A stretch of 47,827 nucleotides of DNA, from positions 1 to 47,827 of the forward strand of contig JAOTXY010000021.1 in assembly GCA_029862125.1 (NCBI GenBank), in the 5' to 3' direction. The notes under the pieces are model-generated. The model ran no database searches. It saw only the letters and a program-made list of their open reading frames with translations, and had not been told where the DNA came from. Numbering within the stretch: the first letter of the stretch is position 1; every line of letters starts with the position of its first letter. This document shows, piece by piece, positions 27,323 through 36,816 of the stretch. A program made the position numbers and the translations under genes. Origin of the DNA: Gammaproteobacteria bacterium. Lineage in GTDB: Bacteria; Pseudomonadota; Gammaproteobacteria; GCA-001735895.

Positions 27323-28417
27323 ATGGCTGCTACCGCAATTGATCTACAACCCTACGCGTCTTTGAACGATGAGGATTGCGAAAAACGCATTATCCGCGCC
27401 AAGAAGGCGCTCGGAGATCGCGTGGTTATACTCGGCCATCATTATCAGCGTGACGAAATTTTCAAACATGCTGATTTTTCCGGAGATTCCTTAAAGCTGT
27501 CGCGTCATGCAGCCGATTCCAAGGCCGAGTATATCGTCTTTTGCGGGGTGCACTTTATGGCCGAAGTGGCCGATATTATCTCGCGTCCCGACCAGGTTTC
27601 GATATTGCCGGATCTGTCTGCCGGCTGTGCAATGGCCGATATGGCTGATCTCGATCAGGTAGAGCGAGCCTGGCAGGAACTGAATTCGGTGCTCGATGCC
27701 GATGAATGTATTACGCCGGTGACCTATATCAATTCAGCGGCCAATCTAAAATCTTTTTGTGGCGAGCACGGCGGCATAATCTGTACCTCTACCAATGCGC
27801 AGAAAATTCTCGACTGGTCGTTCGAGCGTCGCGAAAAAGTATTATTTTTCCCGGATCAGCACCTGGGTAGAAACACCGCCTACCGGATGGGTATACCACT
27901 CGAGGAAATGGTGGTCTGGGATTATGACCTGCCGATGGGTGGTCTTAGCGCTGAACAGATCAAACAGGCCAGGATGATCCTGTGGAAGGGATTTTGCTCG
28001 GTGCACCAGATGTTTAAGCCTGAGCAAATTGAAAACTTTCGCCGTGAGTTTCCCGATGGCTACGTGATATCGCATCCCGAAGCCAGTTTCGAAGTCTGCC
28101 AGATGTCAGATTATGTCGGTTCCACTGAATTCATCATCAAGACGATTACCGATGCAGAACCAGGCACACAATGGCTGGTGGGAACCGAGCTCAACCTGGT
28201 CAATCGTTTACACCAGACCTTGGTAAGTGAAAACAAGACGGTGCAATTCATGTCACCCATGGTTTGCATGTGCTCGACCATGTTTCGCATCGATCCCCAG
28301 CACCTTGCATGGGTGCTTGAAAACCTGGTTGAAGGCAACATCGTAAATCAAATCTCGGTCCCCGATGACGTGGCAAATAATGCACGCATTGCGCTGCAAC
28401 GTATGCTCGATATCTAA
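27323..28417 (+). CDS. nadA: Quinolinate synthase A
   Basis: [4Fe-4S] enzyme condensing iminoaspartate with dihydroxyacetone phosphate to quinolinate in de novo NAD synthesis. Three pseudo-repeated domains are visible with GHHYQRDEIFKHADFSGDS, FCGVHFMAEVADI and PDLSAGCAMAD (cluster Cys), TYINSAANLKSFCGEHGG (second Cys), FFPDQHLGRN and, near the C-terminus, the cysteine-rich SPMVCMCSTM. The 364-residue length is that of the longer bacterial form. nadB and nadC are not in the window. It lies 64 bp after aspS. Confidence 0.95.
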   Translation: MAATAIDLQPYASLNDEDCEKRIIRAKKALGDRVVILGHHYQRDEIFKHADFSGDSLKLSRHAADSKAEYIVFCGVHFMAEVADIISRPDQVSILPDLSAGCAMADMADLDQVERAWQELNSVLDADECITPVTYINSAANLKSFCGEHGGIICTSTNAQKILDWSFERREKVLFFPDQHLGRNTAYRMGIPLEEMVVWDYDLPMGGLSAEQIKQARMILWKGFCSVHQMFKPEQIENFRREFPDGYVISHPEASFEVCQMSDYVGSTEFIIKTITDAEPGTQWLVGTELNLVNRLHQTLVSENKTVQFMSPMVCMCSTMFRIDPQHLAWVLENLVEGNIVNQISVPDDVANNARIALQRMLDI

Positions 28418-28458
28418 GCTAGTCGTGGCTCCAGGGAAGTCGATCAAAGGGCCTGTTA

Positions 28459-29604
28459 ATGGCTGATGAAGAAAACGCTTATAGCTTCACCACCAAGGCT
28501 ACTAAGCAAGTAACGCTTGGAAATCTGGGCGCTGATGGTTTCAAGATGTGGCGCGGTGGCCGTTTGTCCGAGGTAACGCTTGCTTACGAATCCTGGGGTA
28601 CCCTGTCCGATACGGCGGATAACGCGATATTGATATTTACCGGCCTGTCGCCGAGTGCACATGCGGCTTCATCGGCACAGGATTCGTCACCTGGATGGTG
28701 GGAATACATGATAGGGCCCGGCAAGGCCATCGATACCAACCAGTTTTACGTGGTTTGTGCCAATACCCTGGGTGGTTGTTACGGCAGTACCGGACCGGGG
28801 TCGATTAATCCCGATACCGATCAGCTGTATGGTGCTGATTTTCCGGATGTGACCGTCGAGGATATTGCAAGTTCCGGGTATTACCTGATGCGTGAGCTCG
28901 GTGTTGAGAAATTGCATGCGGCGGTAGGCTCGTCGATGGGGGGTATGTCATCCATCGCTTACGCGATGCAGTATCCGGACGATATCGAATACCTGGTATC
29001 GATTTCAGCGGCTACCCAGGCGCTGCCGTTGACGATAGCGCTGCGTTCATTGCAACGCGAAATTATTCGCAGTGATCCCGACTGGAACGAAGGTCGCTAC
29101 ACCAGTGACAGTAAACCATTGGTGGGCATGTCATTGGCACGCAAGCTGGGATTGGTGTCTTACCGCGCTGCGGATGAATGGAATTCCAAGTTTGACCGCA
29201 GTCGCCTGCCGGCGGAAAAACTGACCGGCAAACGTTTCGAGCGTGAATTCGAGATCGAGAACTACCTCGAGTACAACGCACAGAAATTCATCAACAGTTT
29301 CGATCCCAACAGTTATCTGTACCTGTCGCGCGCGATGGACTGGTTTGATATTGCCGAACATGGCGAGTCAATCAGCGATGGACTATCGAAACTCAAGGTT
29401 AACAAGGCGCTGGTGGTAGGAGTGACAACGGATATCCTGTTTCCTTCCAGGCAACAGAAAGAGATTGCGGATATTATGCGGGATACCGGCACCAGTGTCG
29501 ATTATGTCGAAATCGATTCGGTAAATGGCCACGATGCTTTCCTCATCGATGACGAGCATTTCTCCCCCGTCGTCAAAAAATTCCTCAACGAATCCATCTC
29601 GTAA
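28459..29604 (+). CDS. metX: Homoserine O-acyltransferase (MetX family)
   Basis: Alpha/beta-hydrolase-fold acyltransferase activating homoserine for methionine synthesis. The nucleophile elbow is GSSMGG with Ser159; the catalytic Asp lies in VTTDILFPS and His in NGHDAFL. The oxyanion/acyl region reads LGGCYGSTGPGSINP. Whether the acyl donor is acetyl- or succinyl-CoA cannot be told by eye, because MetX homologues include both, and some make O-acylserine. The 381-residue length is typical. Usually followed by metW, but here the next gene is convergent and a repeat element intervenes. Confidence 0.88.
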   Translation: MADEENAYSFTTKATKQVTLGNLGADGFKMWRGGRLSEVTLAYESWGTLSDTADNAILIFTGLSPSAHAASSAQDSSPGWWEYMIGPGKAIDTNQFYVVCANTLGGCYGSTGPGSINPDTDQLYGADFPDVTVEDIASSGYYLMRELGVEKLHAAVGSSMGGMSSIAYAMQYPDDIEYLVSISAATQALPLTIALRSLQREIIRSDPDWNEGRYTSDSKPLVGMSLARKLGLVSYRAADEWNSKFDRSRLPAEKLTGKRFEREFEIENYLEYNAQKFINSFDPNSYLYLSRAMDWFDIAEHGESISDGLSKLKVNKALVVGVTTDILFPSRQQKEIADIMRDTGTSVDYVEIDSVNGHDAFLIDDEHFSPVVKKFLNESIS

Positions 29605-29607
29605 AAT

Positions 29608-29707
29608 GTCATCCCCGCGTAAGCGGGGATCTTGCAAAGACACTACGATTGATGTTGCGGCATTATTGAAAGGTCCCGGATAATTGCTGCGTAATTTCCG
29701 GGATGAC
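29608..29707. repeat. Nested hairpin repeat between metX and the GGDEF gene
   Basis: Two hairpins enclosed by a short outer stem. GTCATCCC at 29608-29615 pairs with GGGATGAC at 29700-29707. ATCCCCGC/GCGGGGAT with loop GTAA is at 29611-29630. TCCCGGA with TCCGGGA (29674-29680/29697-29703) is extended by AATT pairs. The GTCATCCCCGCG start is of a kind often seen as dispersed intergenic repeats in proteobacteria. It lies 3 bp past the metX stop and may serve as a bidirectional transcript end. Confidence 0.7.
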
Positions 29708-29742
29708 GCCCACTGGCATTACTTGCGTAGCAATGACGTGAA

Positions 29743-30717
29743 CTAGAAGATTTCTACGCTGGGGGATTTGGGTGGTTTGACTTCCGGTATCAATCCTTTT
29801 TCTAACAGATCATTGTAGCTATGCACCGCGTTGCGGGTGGTTGTCTTGCAGTAATAAAGTGCACTGTCAGCCTGGCCGATCAATTCATCCATCGAAAGGC
29901 CTTTGTCGAATTCGGTAAAGCCGATGCTGACGGTTACCTGTTCGACATTGGGAAAACTGTGGCTCGCGATTTTTTCTCGAAAGCGCTCGAGTGATTGCTG
30001 TGCCTGTTCGATGGTAATATCCATTAGCACCACGGCGAACTCTTCGCCGCCATATCGAAACAGCAGATCGTTTTCGCGGAATGAATCAGACATTTGTTGC
30101 GCCAGCAATAATAAAACCTCGTCACCAAACAGGTGCCCCAGGCTGTCATTGACCGATTTAAACCGATCTATATCCAGCATGACGAAGACCGTGGGCGAGT
30201 AATTTATCGCGCGACGTTTGTGGTTGTTCGAACGCTCCAGCAATTGCAGTATTTTTTCATTGAATGCACGGCGATTGTAAAGACCGGTTAATGCATCACG
30301 ATAAGTACCCTGCAGCATTTGCAGTTGGTGGCAATAGAAATGAAACAGGAATTGCAGGTATTCTTCTTCGATCAGTTTCTTTGAATCGCTGGATTTGACG
30401 AGCAGCACAAAATGCTTGCTGGATAAGGGCCTATAACTGCAAAACCAGCCTTCGATATTGCTGTCGTAGTACCAGCTTCCGGTGTCCTGGGCGCCGAAAT
30501 TCTGTGTTAGTGTCGCCAACATTTGTTCGGGAATGTTCTGGTCGAGACCGCCGCTTCTGGTCAGCCGATTCCAGTGTTTGTCGCCATACTCGAAAACTTC
30601 GATTTCGATTTCATTGGCATGACCCGGTGCGATCTGTTGGCGAAATGCCTCGTATAACAATTCGGGGTCGTGAATCTTTGCGAGCGCGTAGAAAGAATAA
30701 TAATTGCATTCAGCCAT
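29743..30717 (-). CDS. Diguanylate cyclase with N-terminal sensor region
   Basis: 324-residue soluble protein making c-di-GMP. Residues 1-135 form a putative sensor domain that I cannot assign to a family; it has no membrane helix. A short helical connector leads into the GGDEF domain (DALTGLYNRRAF at 141-152, DIDRFKSVND, GGEEF at 223-227). REND at 214-217, five residues before GGEEF, is an intact RxxD inhibitory site. The C-terminal tail ends in KPPKSPSVEIF. It is 133 bp from fdxA on the same strand and converges on metX. Confidence 0.92.
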   Translation of the reverse strand: MAECNYYSFYALAKIHDPELLYEAFRQQIAPGHANEIEIEVFEYGDKHWNRLTRSGGLDQNIPEQMLATLTQNFGAQDTGSWYYDSNIEGWFCSYRPLSSKHFVLLVKSSDSKKLIEEEYLQFLFHFYCHQLQMLQGTYRDALTGLYNRRAFNEKILQLLERSNNHKRRAINYSPTVFVMLDIDRFKSVNDSLGHLFGDEVLLLLAQQMSDSFRENDLLFRYGGEEFAVVLMDITIEQAQQSLERFREKIASHSFPNVEQVTVSIGFTEFDKGLSMDELIGQADSALYYCKTTTRNAVHSYNDLLEKGLIPEVKPPKSPSVEIF

Positions 30718-30850
30718 AATGCCCTTCTGCTCAAATTCCCAGATTTGAAAACAATCCGAGAGGAAGTTTCTGGATCAATGCCGTTCGATTTTAGAGACCG
30801 GTTAGATCAAAGTCAAAGCATTGGCCTGGCTAACAGGGTCACAGTGTCTG

Positions 30851-31174
30851 TCAGCGTTCCAGGTACTGAAGTTTGTCGGGGACACCTTCCCATTCGGCGG
30901 CATCATCGGGTGCAGGTTTGCTGGCTGTAATAACCGGCCATTGCTGGGACAGTTCTTCGTTGAGTTCGAGAAACTTTTCCTGTCCCTCGGGTATATCGTC
31001 CTCCGAGACGATCGCCTCAATCGGACATTCCGGTTCGCACAGGGTGCAATCAATACATTCTTCAGGATCGATAACCAGAAAATTTGGACCTTCGTGAAAG
31101 CAGTCGACCGGGCACACATCGACGCAGTCCATGTACTTGCACTTGATACAGTTTTCGAGAACAATAAATGTCAT
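30851..31174 (-). CDS. fdxA: 7Fe ferredoxin (FdxA, Azotobacter FdI type)
   Basis: 107-residue electron carrier with one [3Fe-4S] and one [4Fe-4S] cluster. Cysteine spacing matches FdI: C9, C17 and C50 for the 3Fe cluster, C21, C40, C43 and C46 for the 4Fe cluster, with C12 and C25 free. The C-terminal extension after residue 55 is typical of this class. It follows mutS by 75 bp, an arrangement known from Pseudomonas. The redox partner is unknown; the Mo/FeS enzyme at 36817 is one candidate within the window, by proximity only. Confidence 0.94.
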   Translation of the reverse strand: MTFIVLENCIKCKYMDCVDVCPVDCFHEGPNFLVIDPEECIDCTLCEPECPIEAIVSEDDIPEGQEKFLELNEELSQQWPVITASKPAPDDAAEWEGVPDKLQYLER

Positions 31175-31249
31175 TGTTTATCCCTGAGCTACTTGTCTTG
31201 GAGTGGGCGCGGTCAAAATTGGCGCCCGGTTGATTATCCTAATGTTGTT

Positions 31250-33820
31250 TCACGATTTGGCAAGGCTTTTCAGGTGGTAAATCAGTTCCAGCGCCTGTTT
31301 AGGGCTTAAATCGTCCGCATCGATTGCTTCAAGTTCGGCAATTAATGCATGCGGCGCCGTATCTTCAATCGGTGTTGCCGCGGTAAACAAATCTCCCTGT
31401 GCCTGCGTCGACTGTTGCTCGAGTTGGTGTAACTTGTGGCGGGCGAGTTTTATCGCCTGCTCGGGAATGCCTGCCAGTCGTGCGACCTGCAATCCGTAAC
31501 TCTGGTTTGCCGGGCCGGGTTTCACGCTATGCATGAAAATTACCTCGTCTCCATGTTTTACCGCGTCGAGGTGAACGTTTTCGATATTTTGATATTGTTC
31601 CGGCAACTGGGTTAACTCGAAATAATGTGTTGCAAACAAGGTCAACGCATTTGATTTTTGTGCCAGATGATCGGCGCAGGCCCAGGCTAACGCCAGCCCG
31701 TCAAAGGTACTGGTGCCGCGGCCGATTTCGTCCATCAATACCAGGCTGTTGGCACTGGCATTATTCAGTATGTTTGCCGCTTCGGTCATCTCCACCATAA
31801 ATGTCGAGCGCCCGCTGGACAGGTCATCGCTGGCGCCGATACGGGTAAACACCTGGTCGATCGGGCCGAGTAGTGCGTTGCGTGCGGGCACATAGCTGCC
31901 CATGTAAGCCAGGATTACGATTAATGCGGTCTGGCGCATGTAGGTCGATTTACCGCCCATGTTGGGGCCGGTAATCAACAGCATGCTGCAATCATTATCG
32001 AGATGTAAGTCGTTGGCGATGAATGCCTGATCGAGCACTTTTTCGACCACTGGGTGTCGGCCTGCCTCGATTTCAAGCAAGCGATCGCTGGTGAGCCCGG
32101 GTTCGCTCCAATCGTTGACACTCGCGCCAATCGCGAAACAGTTCAGCACATCAAGCTGCGCCAGCGCCAGCGCGCAGTGCTGTAGCTGTGCCAGGCTATC
32201 GCCGAGTTGTTTTAACAGGGCTTCGTAAAGGTATTTTTCACGTGTAAGCGCGCGTTCGCGTGCGCTGAGCACCTTGTCCTCGAATGCCTTGAGCTCGGGC
32301 GTGATATAGCGCTCGACTGCTTTCAGGGTTTGCCGACGTACGTATTCGTCGGGTACACCGTTGCTCTGCGTCTTGCTGACTTCGATATAAAATCCATGCA
32401 CCCGGTTATAGGCCACCTTGAGCGAGTTGATCCCGGTCTTCTGCTGCTCCTGCGATTCCAGATCAAGCAGGAATTGATCGGCATTGGCGCTGAGTGCCCG
32501 CAACTCGTCAAGTTCAGGATCAAATCCGGTTTTAATGACACCGCCGTCGCGAATCAACATCGGCGGCTCTTCGATAATCGCGGCATCGAGTAGCGCTACT
32601 ACTTCGGGGTGGGTGCCGATGTCTGTTGATAGTTCCTGCAGCAAGGGACTGTCGAGTTTGGCAAGCAGTTGCTGCAGTGCTGGCAGGGTCTGCAAGGTTG
32701 AGGCGAGGGTTGACAGATCTCGCGGTCGTGCCGACAGTAGCGCTACCCGCGCCAGAATACGTTCGATATCACCGATTTCGACGAGGCTATCGCGCAGGGT
32801 TTCAAACCTGTGATTGTCGAGCAGGCTCGATACGGCGTGATGGCGTCGACGCACACGATCCTGGTCACGCAACGGTTTCTGAATCCAGCGGGTCAACTCG
32901 CGGTGTCCCATCGCCGTACTGCAGAAATTGATGATACTTAGCAGGCTATTTTGTGGCGACTGTTCATTGAATGAGCGGGTCAGCTCCAGGTTACGGCGGC
33001 TATTGGCATCGATCAGTAGCGAATCGCTGATCGCCTCGTAGTGTAAAGGCTGTAGATGATTAACCTCGGTCTTGAGTGTGTCGTTTACATACTGCAACAG
33101 GCAACCGGCAGCACTGACTGCAAGTTTTGTCTCAGCGACGCCAAATCCCTGCAGGCTGGCCGTGCGATATTGTTCGCATAGCAATCGTGTTGCTGTGTCG
33201 AGTTCAAAATACCAGGGTGGCATGGCATGGGCATGTTGCGTGTAGGTCGAATCGAGGGGCAGGTCCTGATCTTCACAAAATATAATTTCAGCGGGATTGA
33301 GTCGTGCGATTTCACTGGCCAGTAATTCATCGCCATCGAGTTCGCTCAAGCTAAAACGACCCGAGCTGATTTCCAGCGCAGCCAATCCCCAGCAGGCCGC
33401 TTGCTGGTAAATACAGCACAGCAGGTTTTCACGGCGATCCTGCAATAGCGCCTCGTCGGTTAAGGTGCCCGGGGTTACCACGCGCACCACCTTGCGTTCT
33501 ACCGGTCCCTTGCTGGTGGCCGGATCGCCGATCTGCTCGCAGATTGCGACCGACTCGCCCTTTCTGACCAGTTTACCGAGGTAGCTCTCGACCGCGTGGT
33601 AGGGCACGCCACACATCGGTATGGGTTCTCCGGAGGATTGACCTCGCTTGGTCAGGGTGATATCGAGCAACCGGGCGGCCTTGCGAGCATCTTCGTAAAA
33701 CAGTTCGTAAAAGTCGCCCATGCGATAGAACAGCAGCGTGTCGGGATGCTCCGCCTTGATGCGCAGGAATTGCTGCATCATTGGTGTGTGTGTTTTATTC
33801 CTGGTATCTAACTGATTCAT
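31250..33820 (-). CDS. mutS: DNA mismatch repair protein MutS
   Basis: Mismatch-recognition ATPase. I chose the ATG at 33820, giving 856 residues (E. coli 853); a TTG four codons upstream is in frame. The mismatch wedge F37-Y-E39 lies in [12 protein letters not shown]. The C-terminal ATPase has Walker [10 protein letters not shown], Walker B in [16 protein letters not shown] and the ATHYFELT loop, followed by the helix-turn-helix dimer part. No clear ribosome site precedes the start. mutL is not in the window. Confidence 0.96.
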   Translation of the reverse strand: MNQLDTRNKTHTPMMQQFLRIKAEHPDTLLFYRMGDFYELFYEDARKAARLLDITLTKRGQSSGEPIPMCGVPYHAVESYLGKLVRKGESVAICEQIGDPATSKGPVERKVVRVVTPGTLTDEALLQDRRENLLCCIYQQAACWGLAALEISSGRFSLSELDGDELLASEIARLNPAEIIFCEDQDLPLDSTYTQHAHAMPPWYFELDTATRLLCEQYRTASLQGFGVAETKLAVSAAGCLLQYVNDTLKTEVNHLQPLHYEAISDSLLIDANSRRNLELTRSFNEQSPQNSLLSIINFCSTAMGHRELTRWIQKPLRDQDRVRRRHHAVSSLLDNHRFETLRDSLVEIGDIERILARVALLSARPRDLSTLASTLQTLPALQQLLAKLDSPLLQELSTDIGTHPEVVALLDAAIIEEPPMLIRDGGVIKTGFDPELDELRALSANADQFLLDLESQEQQKTGINSLKVAYNRVHGFYIEVSKTQSNGVPDEYVRRQTLKAVERYITPELKAFEDKVLSARERALTREKYLYEALLKQLGDSLAQLQHCALALAQLDVLNCFAIGASVNDWSEPGLTSDRLLEIEAGRHPVVEKVLDQAFIANDLHLDNDCSMLLITGPNMGGKSTYMRQTALIVILAYMGSYVPARNALLGPIDQVFTRIGASDDLSSGRSTFMVEMTEAANILNNASANSLVLMDEIGRGTSTFDGLALAWACADHLAQKSNALTLFATHYFELTQLPEQYQNIENVHLDAVKHGDEVIFMHSVKPGPANQSYGLQVARLAGIPEQAIKLARHKLHQLEQQSTQAQGDLFTAATPIEDTAPHALIAELEAIDADDLSPKQALELIYHLKSLAKS

Positions 33821-34032
33821 ATAGGGAAACAATCTGCGCGAGACTCTTTAGTGTTGGTCGCGTCACACCCCCAATTGTACGCACATTGTCTGGATCGCCC
33901 AAATAAAACCGCTAATTGGAGAAGGCTTTTGGTGTACTAATCGCCAACTAATGTGCCGACGGGTTCACCAGGGAACACTCGAACCCGAACCAGGTACGCG
34001 GTTGAATGGAACAGTTTCACCTATGGTACGAC

Positions 34033-35001
34033 TTAGGGCTTCTTTTTGGAGCGTCGCTGCTCCGGGTGAAGGCTTGCGCCGAGAATGTGTTCACTTCGGG
34101 CAATGGCATGATCACTGGAGGTGACGATAAACGGATCGGGTTCGCCAACCGAGTCAAAGTCCTTGTCATCGTAATTTAAAGTCGACAGGAAATGGCGCAT
34201 GCAGTTCAGGCGCGCGCGTTTCTTGTCATCGGACTTAATGATCGTCCACGGTGCATCGGCGGTATCGGTATAGAAGAACATCGCTTCCTTGGCCTCGGTA
34301 TAGTCGTCCCACTTGTCGATCGACGCCTGGTCGACGGGTGATAATTTCCACTGTTTGAGCGGGTCGCTTTTACGTGATTCAAAGCGTTTGCGCTGTTCGT
34401 CCTGGGTTACCGAAAACCAGTATTTGTACAACAGGATGCCGGAGCGGACCAGCATGCGCTCGATCTCGGGGCACTGACGCATGAACTCGAGATAAGCGGT
34501 CGGGTCACAAAACCCCATGACGCGCTCGACCCCGGCGCGGTTATACCAGGAGCGGTCGAGCAGTACGATTTCGCCGGCGGAGGGCAGATGTTTGAAATAG
34601 CGCTGAAAGTACCATTGCGTTTGCTCGGCTGCGGTTGGTTTTTCCAGGGCGACGACCCTCGCGCCACGAGGATTAAGGTGCTCCATGAAACGCTTGATTG
34701 CACCACCCTTGCCGGCGGCATCCCGGCCTTCAAACAGAACCACAATTTTCTTGCCGGTTGATTTAACCCAGCGCTGAACCTTGAGTAACTCGACCTGCAG
34801 CAAGGCCTTTTCCCGCTCGTATTCCGATTTCTTAATCCTGTCCTCGTAGGGATACATGCCGTTTTCAAACCTGCGGATAACGTCCATGCGCTCTATTTCA
34901 TGCTGAGCGATGCCGCTGTCTTCCAACGACTGGATTTTGATTTGCGAACTATCGTCAGCTTCCAGTTCGGGGCTTGAGTCCGGGACTATGGATTCGTTCA
35001 T
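34033..35001 (-). CDS. ppk2: Polyphosphate kinase 2
   Basis: P-loop kinase transferring phosphate between polyphosphate and nucleotides (class I members prefer NDPs; classes differ in substrate). One PPK2 domain follows a roughly 40-residue acidic N-terminus. Walker A reads GRDAAGKGG, Walker B VLLDRSWYNRAGVE, and the lid region includes RKSDPLKQWKLSPVD. I used the ATG at 35001 (322 residues); an in-frame ATG at 35061 adds 20 residues, and neither has a good ribosome site. It is separate from the PPi block, but both concern phosphoanhydride energy. Gap of 212 bp to mutS with nothing recognisable. Confidence 0.9.
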   Translation of the reverse strand: MNESIVPDSSPELEADDSSQIKIQSLEDSGIAQHEIERMDVIRRFENGMYPYEDRIKKSEYEREKALLQVELLKVQRWVKSTGKKIVVLFEGRDAAGKGGAIKRFMEHLNPRGARVVALEKPTAAEQTQWYFQRYFKHLPSAGEIVLLDRSWYNRAGVERVMGFCDPTAYLEFMRQCPEIERMLVRSGILLYKYWFSVTQDEQRKRFESRKSDPLKQWKLSPVDQASIDKWDDYTEAKEAMFFYTDTADAPWTIIKSDDKKRARLNCMRHFLSTLNYDDKDFDSVGEPDPFIVTSSDHAIARSEHILGASLHPEQRRSKKKP

Positions 35002-35065
35002 GTCGGTAGTCACTTTATTTATATTTAACAGTATTATATCACTGCTCTGTCGATAAACCATGCGA

Positions 35066-35086
35066 AGCAGTTAGCAGTTAGCAGTT
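35066..35086. repeat. Three perfect tandem copies of a 7-mer
   Basis: AGCAGTT repeated three times head to tail in the divergent space between ppk2 and pncC. It could be replication slippage or a cluster of binding sites in a shared promoter region. Confidence 0.85.
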
Positions 35087-35114
35087 GATGCAGGTCAAGA
35101 ATTTCACCTTACGT

Positions 35115-35120
35115 TATAAT
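35115..35120 (+). promoter_or_regulatory. Putative -10 element just before pncC
   Basis: Perfect TATAAT ending 6 bp before the preferred pncC ATG. If used, transcription would start at or next to the start codon, giving a leaderless mRNA. No good -35 was found at 16-18 bp. Confidence 0.35.
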
Positions 35121-35126
35121 ACAGGC

Positions 35127-35615
35127 ATGGGTAAAGACAGCGAAGTATTAGTGCGGCAGCTGGCCACGCGGTTGCTAGAGCAACAGCAAAAGCTGTGCAC
35201 TGCGGAATCCTGTACCGGTGGGTTGATCGCCAAGACGTTGACCGACCTGGCGGGTAGCTCGGACTGGTTCGAGCGTGGTTTTGTTACCTACAGCAACCAG
35301 GCAAAAAACGAAATGCTGGCAGTCTCGTCTTCAGTCATCGAGGACTATGGTGCCGTCAGCGAACCGGTTGCAGTGGCGATGGCAACAGGTGCGTTAGGCC
35401 ATAGTTATGCCGATTTCTCAGTCGCGGTCACCGGCGTTGCTGGTCCTGGCGGCGGTAGCGAAGAAAAGCCTGTCGGTACCGTCTGGATAGCGGTTGCTTC
35501 AGCCGATCAGAACATTGCCAGGCGGTTTCAGTTCAGCGGCGATCGAGGGGCCGTACGCGAAGCGACATTGGTTGCGGCGCTACAGGCCGTAATCGACCTG
35601 GTTGATTCAGAGTAA
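35127..35615 (+). CDS. pncC: Nicotinamide-nucleotide amidohydrolase
   Basis: CinA C-terminal-domain protein (162 residues) that deamidates NMN to NaMN, recycling the product of NAD-dependent DNA ligase. Family motifs are TAESCTGGLIAKTLTD, FVTYSNQAKNEML, AVTGVAGPGGGSEEKPVG and the C-terminal REATLVAALQ. It lacks the N-terminal CinA domain. I chose the ATG at 35127; starts at 35088 or 35085 are in frame but add non-homologous residues. In many relatives this gene sits directly before recA; here three minus-strand genes separate them. Confidence 0.92.
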   Translation: MGKDSEVLVRQLATRLLEQQQKLCTAESCTGGLIAKTLTDLAGSSDWFERGFVTYSNQAKNEMLAVSSSVIEDYGAVSEPVAVAMATGALGHSYADFSVAVTGVAGPGGGSEEKPVGTVWIAVASADQNIARRFQFSGDRGAVREATLVAALQAVIDLVDSE

Positions 35616-35630
35616 TTCCACTTTAAAGTG

Positions 35631-36812
35631 CTATTGCCGATTTGATTGCTTGATTGCAAGACCTGTGAATACCGGGCCAATGATCTCGAACACCACGGTT
35701 GAAGCGATTACGATTGGCAGCATGATCTGTCGATACTCGGGAAATTGGTTCGACGCTACCAGCGCCATACCGATCGCCACACCAGCCTGGGGCAGCAGTG
35801 CGACGCCCATCCAGATTTTATAGTCCTGTCCTGACTTACTTAGAAAGCCGCCGATCCAGGCACCCAGGTACTTGCCCAGCGCACGGCACAGAATGTAAAC
35901 CCCGCCAATGATGCCGATGACGCTAAGTGCACCCAGGTCCAGCGAAGCCCCGGCAAGCACGAAAAAAATGATCATGAACAAAGACTCGATGTCTTCAATC
36001 GCGTGGAACGGGTAGTCGTGATGACGTGCCAGGTTGGCAACCACGGCGCCCATGACGATGGCGGCAATTAGAAAAGAAACGTTCAACCACAGCGCAATGC
36101 CACCGCAAAGGAAAACGATGCCGAGTGCTTCGACCAGCATCGGCTTGCCTGCCTTGATGCGACCTGTCAGGTAAGCGGCTGGCAGACCGATTGCGATACC
36201 GAGTATGACGGCCCCACCCAGTTCCCAGGCCACAAGCCCGATGAAACTGGATTCACCAGCGATACCATTCAGCGATGTTACGATCGCCATGCCGACCCCG
36301 AACAGCAACAGTGCCCAGACGTCGTCAAGTACCACGATCAACAGTAGCAATTCACTGAACCTGTTTTTTATACCCGATTCCTGCACCACGTCGAGAATGG
36401 CCGCGGGCGCCGTCGCCGCCGCAAAACAACCGAGCAATACGGCGATCTCGATGGCAACCCCCATGGCAATCATGCCCAGGCAGACCACGAGTGCAGGTAG
36501 CAACGCCGCACAGATTGAAATCGAGAAAGATATGCCGGTGTGGCCTCGTAACGAGGTCCGGGTCAGTTTGCCGCCTAACAGGAAGCCCACCATCAGCAGC
36601 GTTACTTCGGCGATGAGTCCGAAACGGTCGACCAACAGCTTCGGAACCAGGTTCAGCAGATCCTCGCCGATAATCGCACCAAATAGCAGTAGCAGGGTAG
36701 CCCGCGGCAGAAAGGTTCTTTGCGCAACGGTCGACAACAGCAGGCCGACCAGAAAGATTCCGCCGAGGGCTAACAGTAGCTGCGACGAAACATTGAGTTG
36801 CATTGCCTCCAT
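35631..36812 (-). CDS. Cation:proton antiporter (CPA/Na+-H+ exchanger fold)
   Basis: 393-residue polytopic membrane protein with about 12 helices. The transport core shows the paired aspartates in VVLDDVWALLLF, helped by a TAPAAIL loop before it, typical of monovalent cation/proton antiporters. There is no C-terminal TrkA-N or UspA domain. The ATG at 36812 is preferred (4 bp after the upstream stop); a TTG at 36836 would overlap. It follows the Mo/FeS oxidoreductase closely on the same strand and may be co-transcribed with it. Ion (Na+ or K+) is unknown. Confidence 0.85.
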   Translation of the reverse strand: MEAMQLNVSSQLLLALGGIFLVGLLLSTVAQRTFLPRATLLLLFGAIIGEDLLNLVPKLLVDRFGLIAEVTLLMVGFLLGGKLTRTSLRGHTGISFSISICAALLPALVVCLGMIAMGVAIEIAVLLGCFAAATAPAAILDVVQESGIKNRFSELLLLIVVLDDVWALLLFGVGMAIVTSLNGIAGESSFIGLVAWELGGAVILGIAIGLPAAYLTGRIKAGKPMLVEALGIVFLCGGIALWLNVSFLIAAIVMGAVVANLARHHDYPFHAIEDIESLFMIIFFVLAGASLDLGALSVIGIIGGVYILCRALGKYLGAWIGGFLSKSGQDYKIWMGVALLPQAGVAIGMALVASNQFPEYRQIMLPIVIASTVVFEIIGPVFTGLAIKQSNRQ

Positions 36813-36816
36813 GGGA

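Noticed and set aside
33821-34032. Possible small RNA or gene in the mutS-ppk2 gap
   Set aside because: No convincing stem, promoter-terminator pair or coding frame could be seen in these 212 bp.
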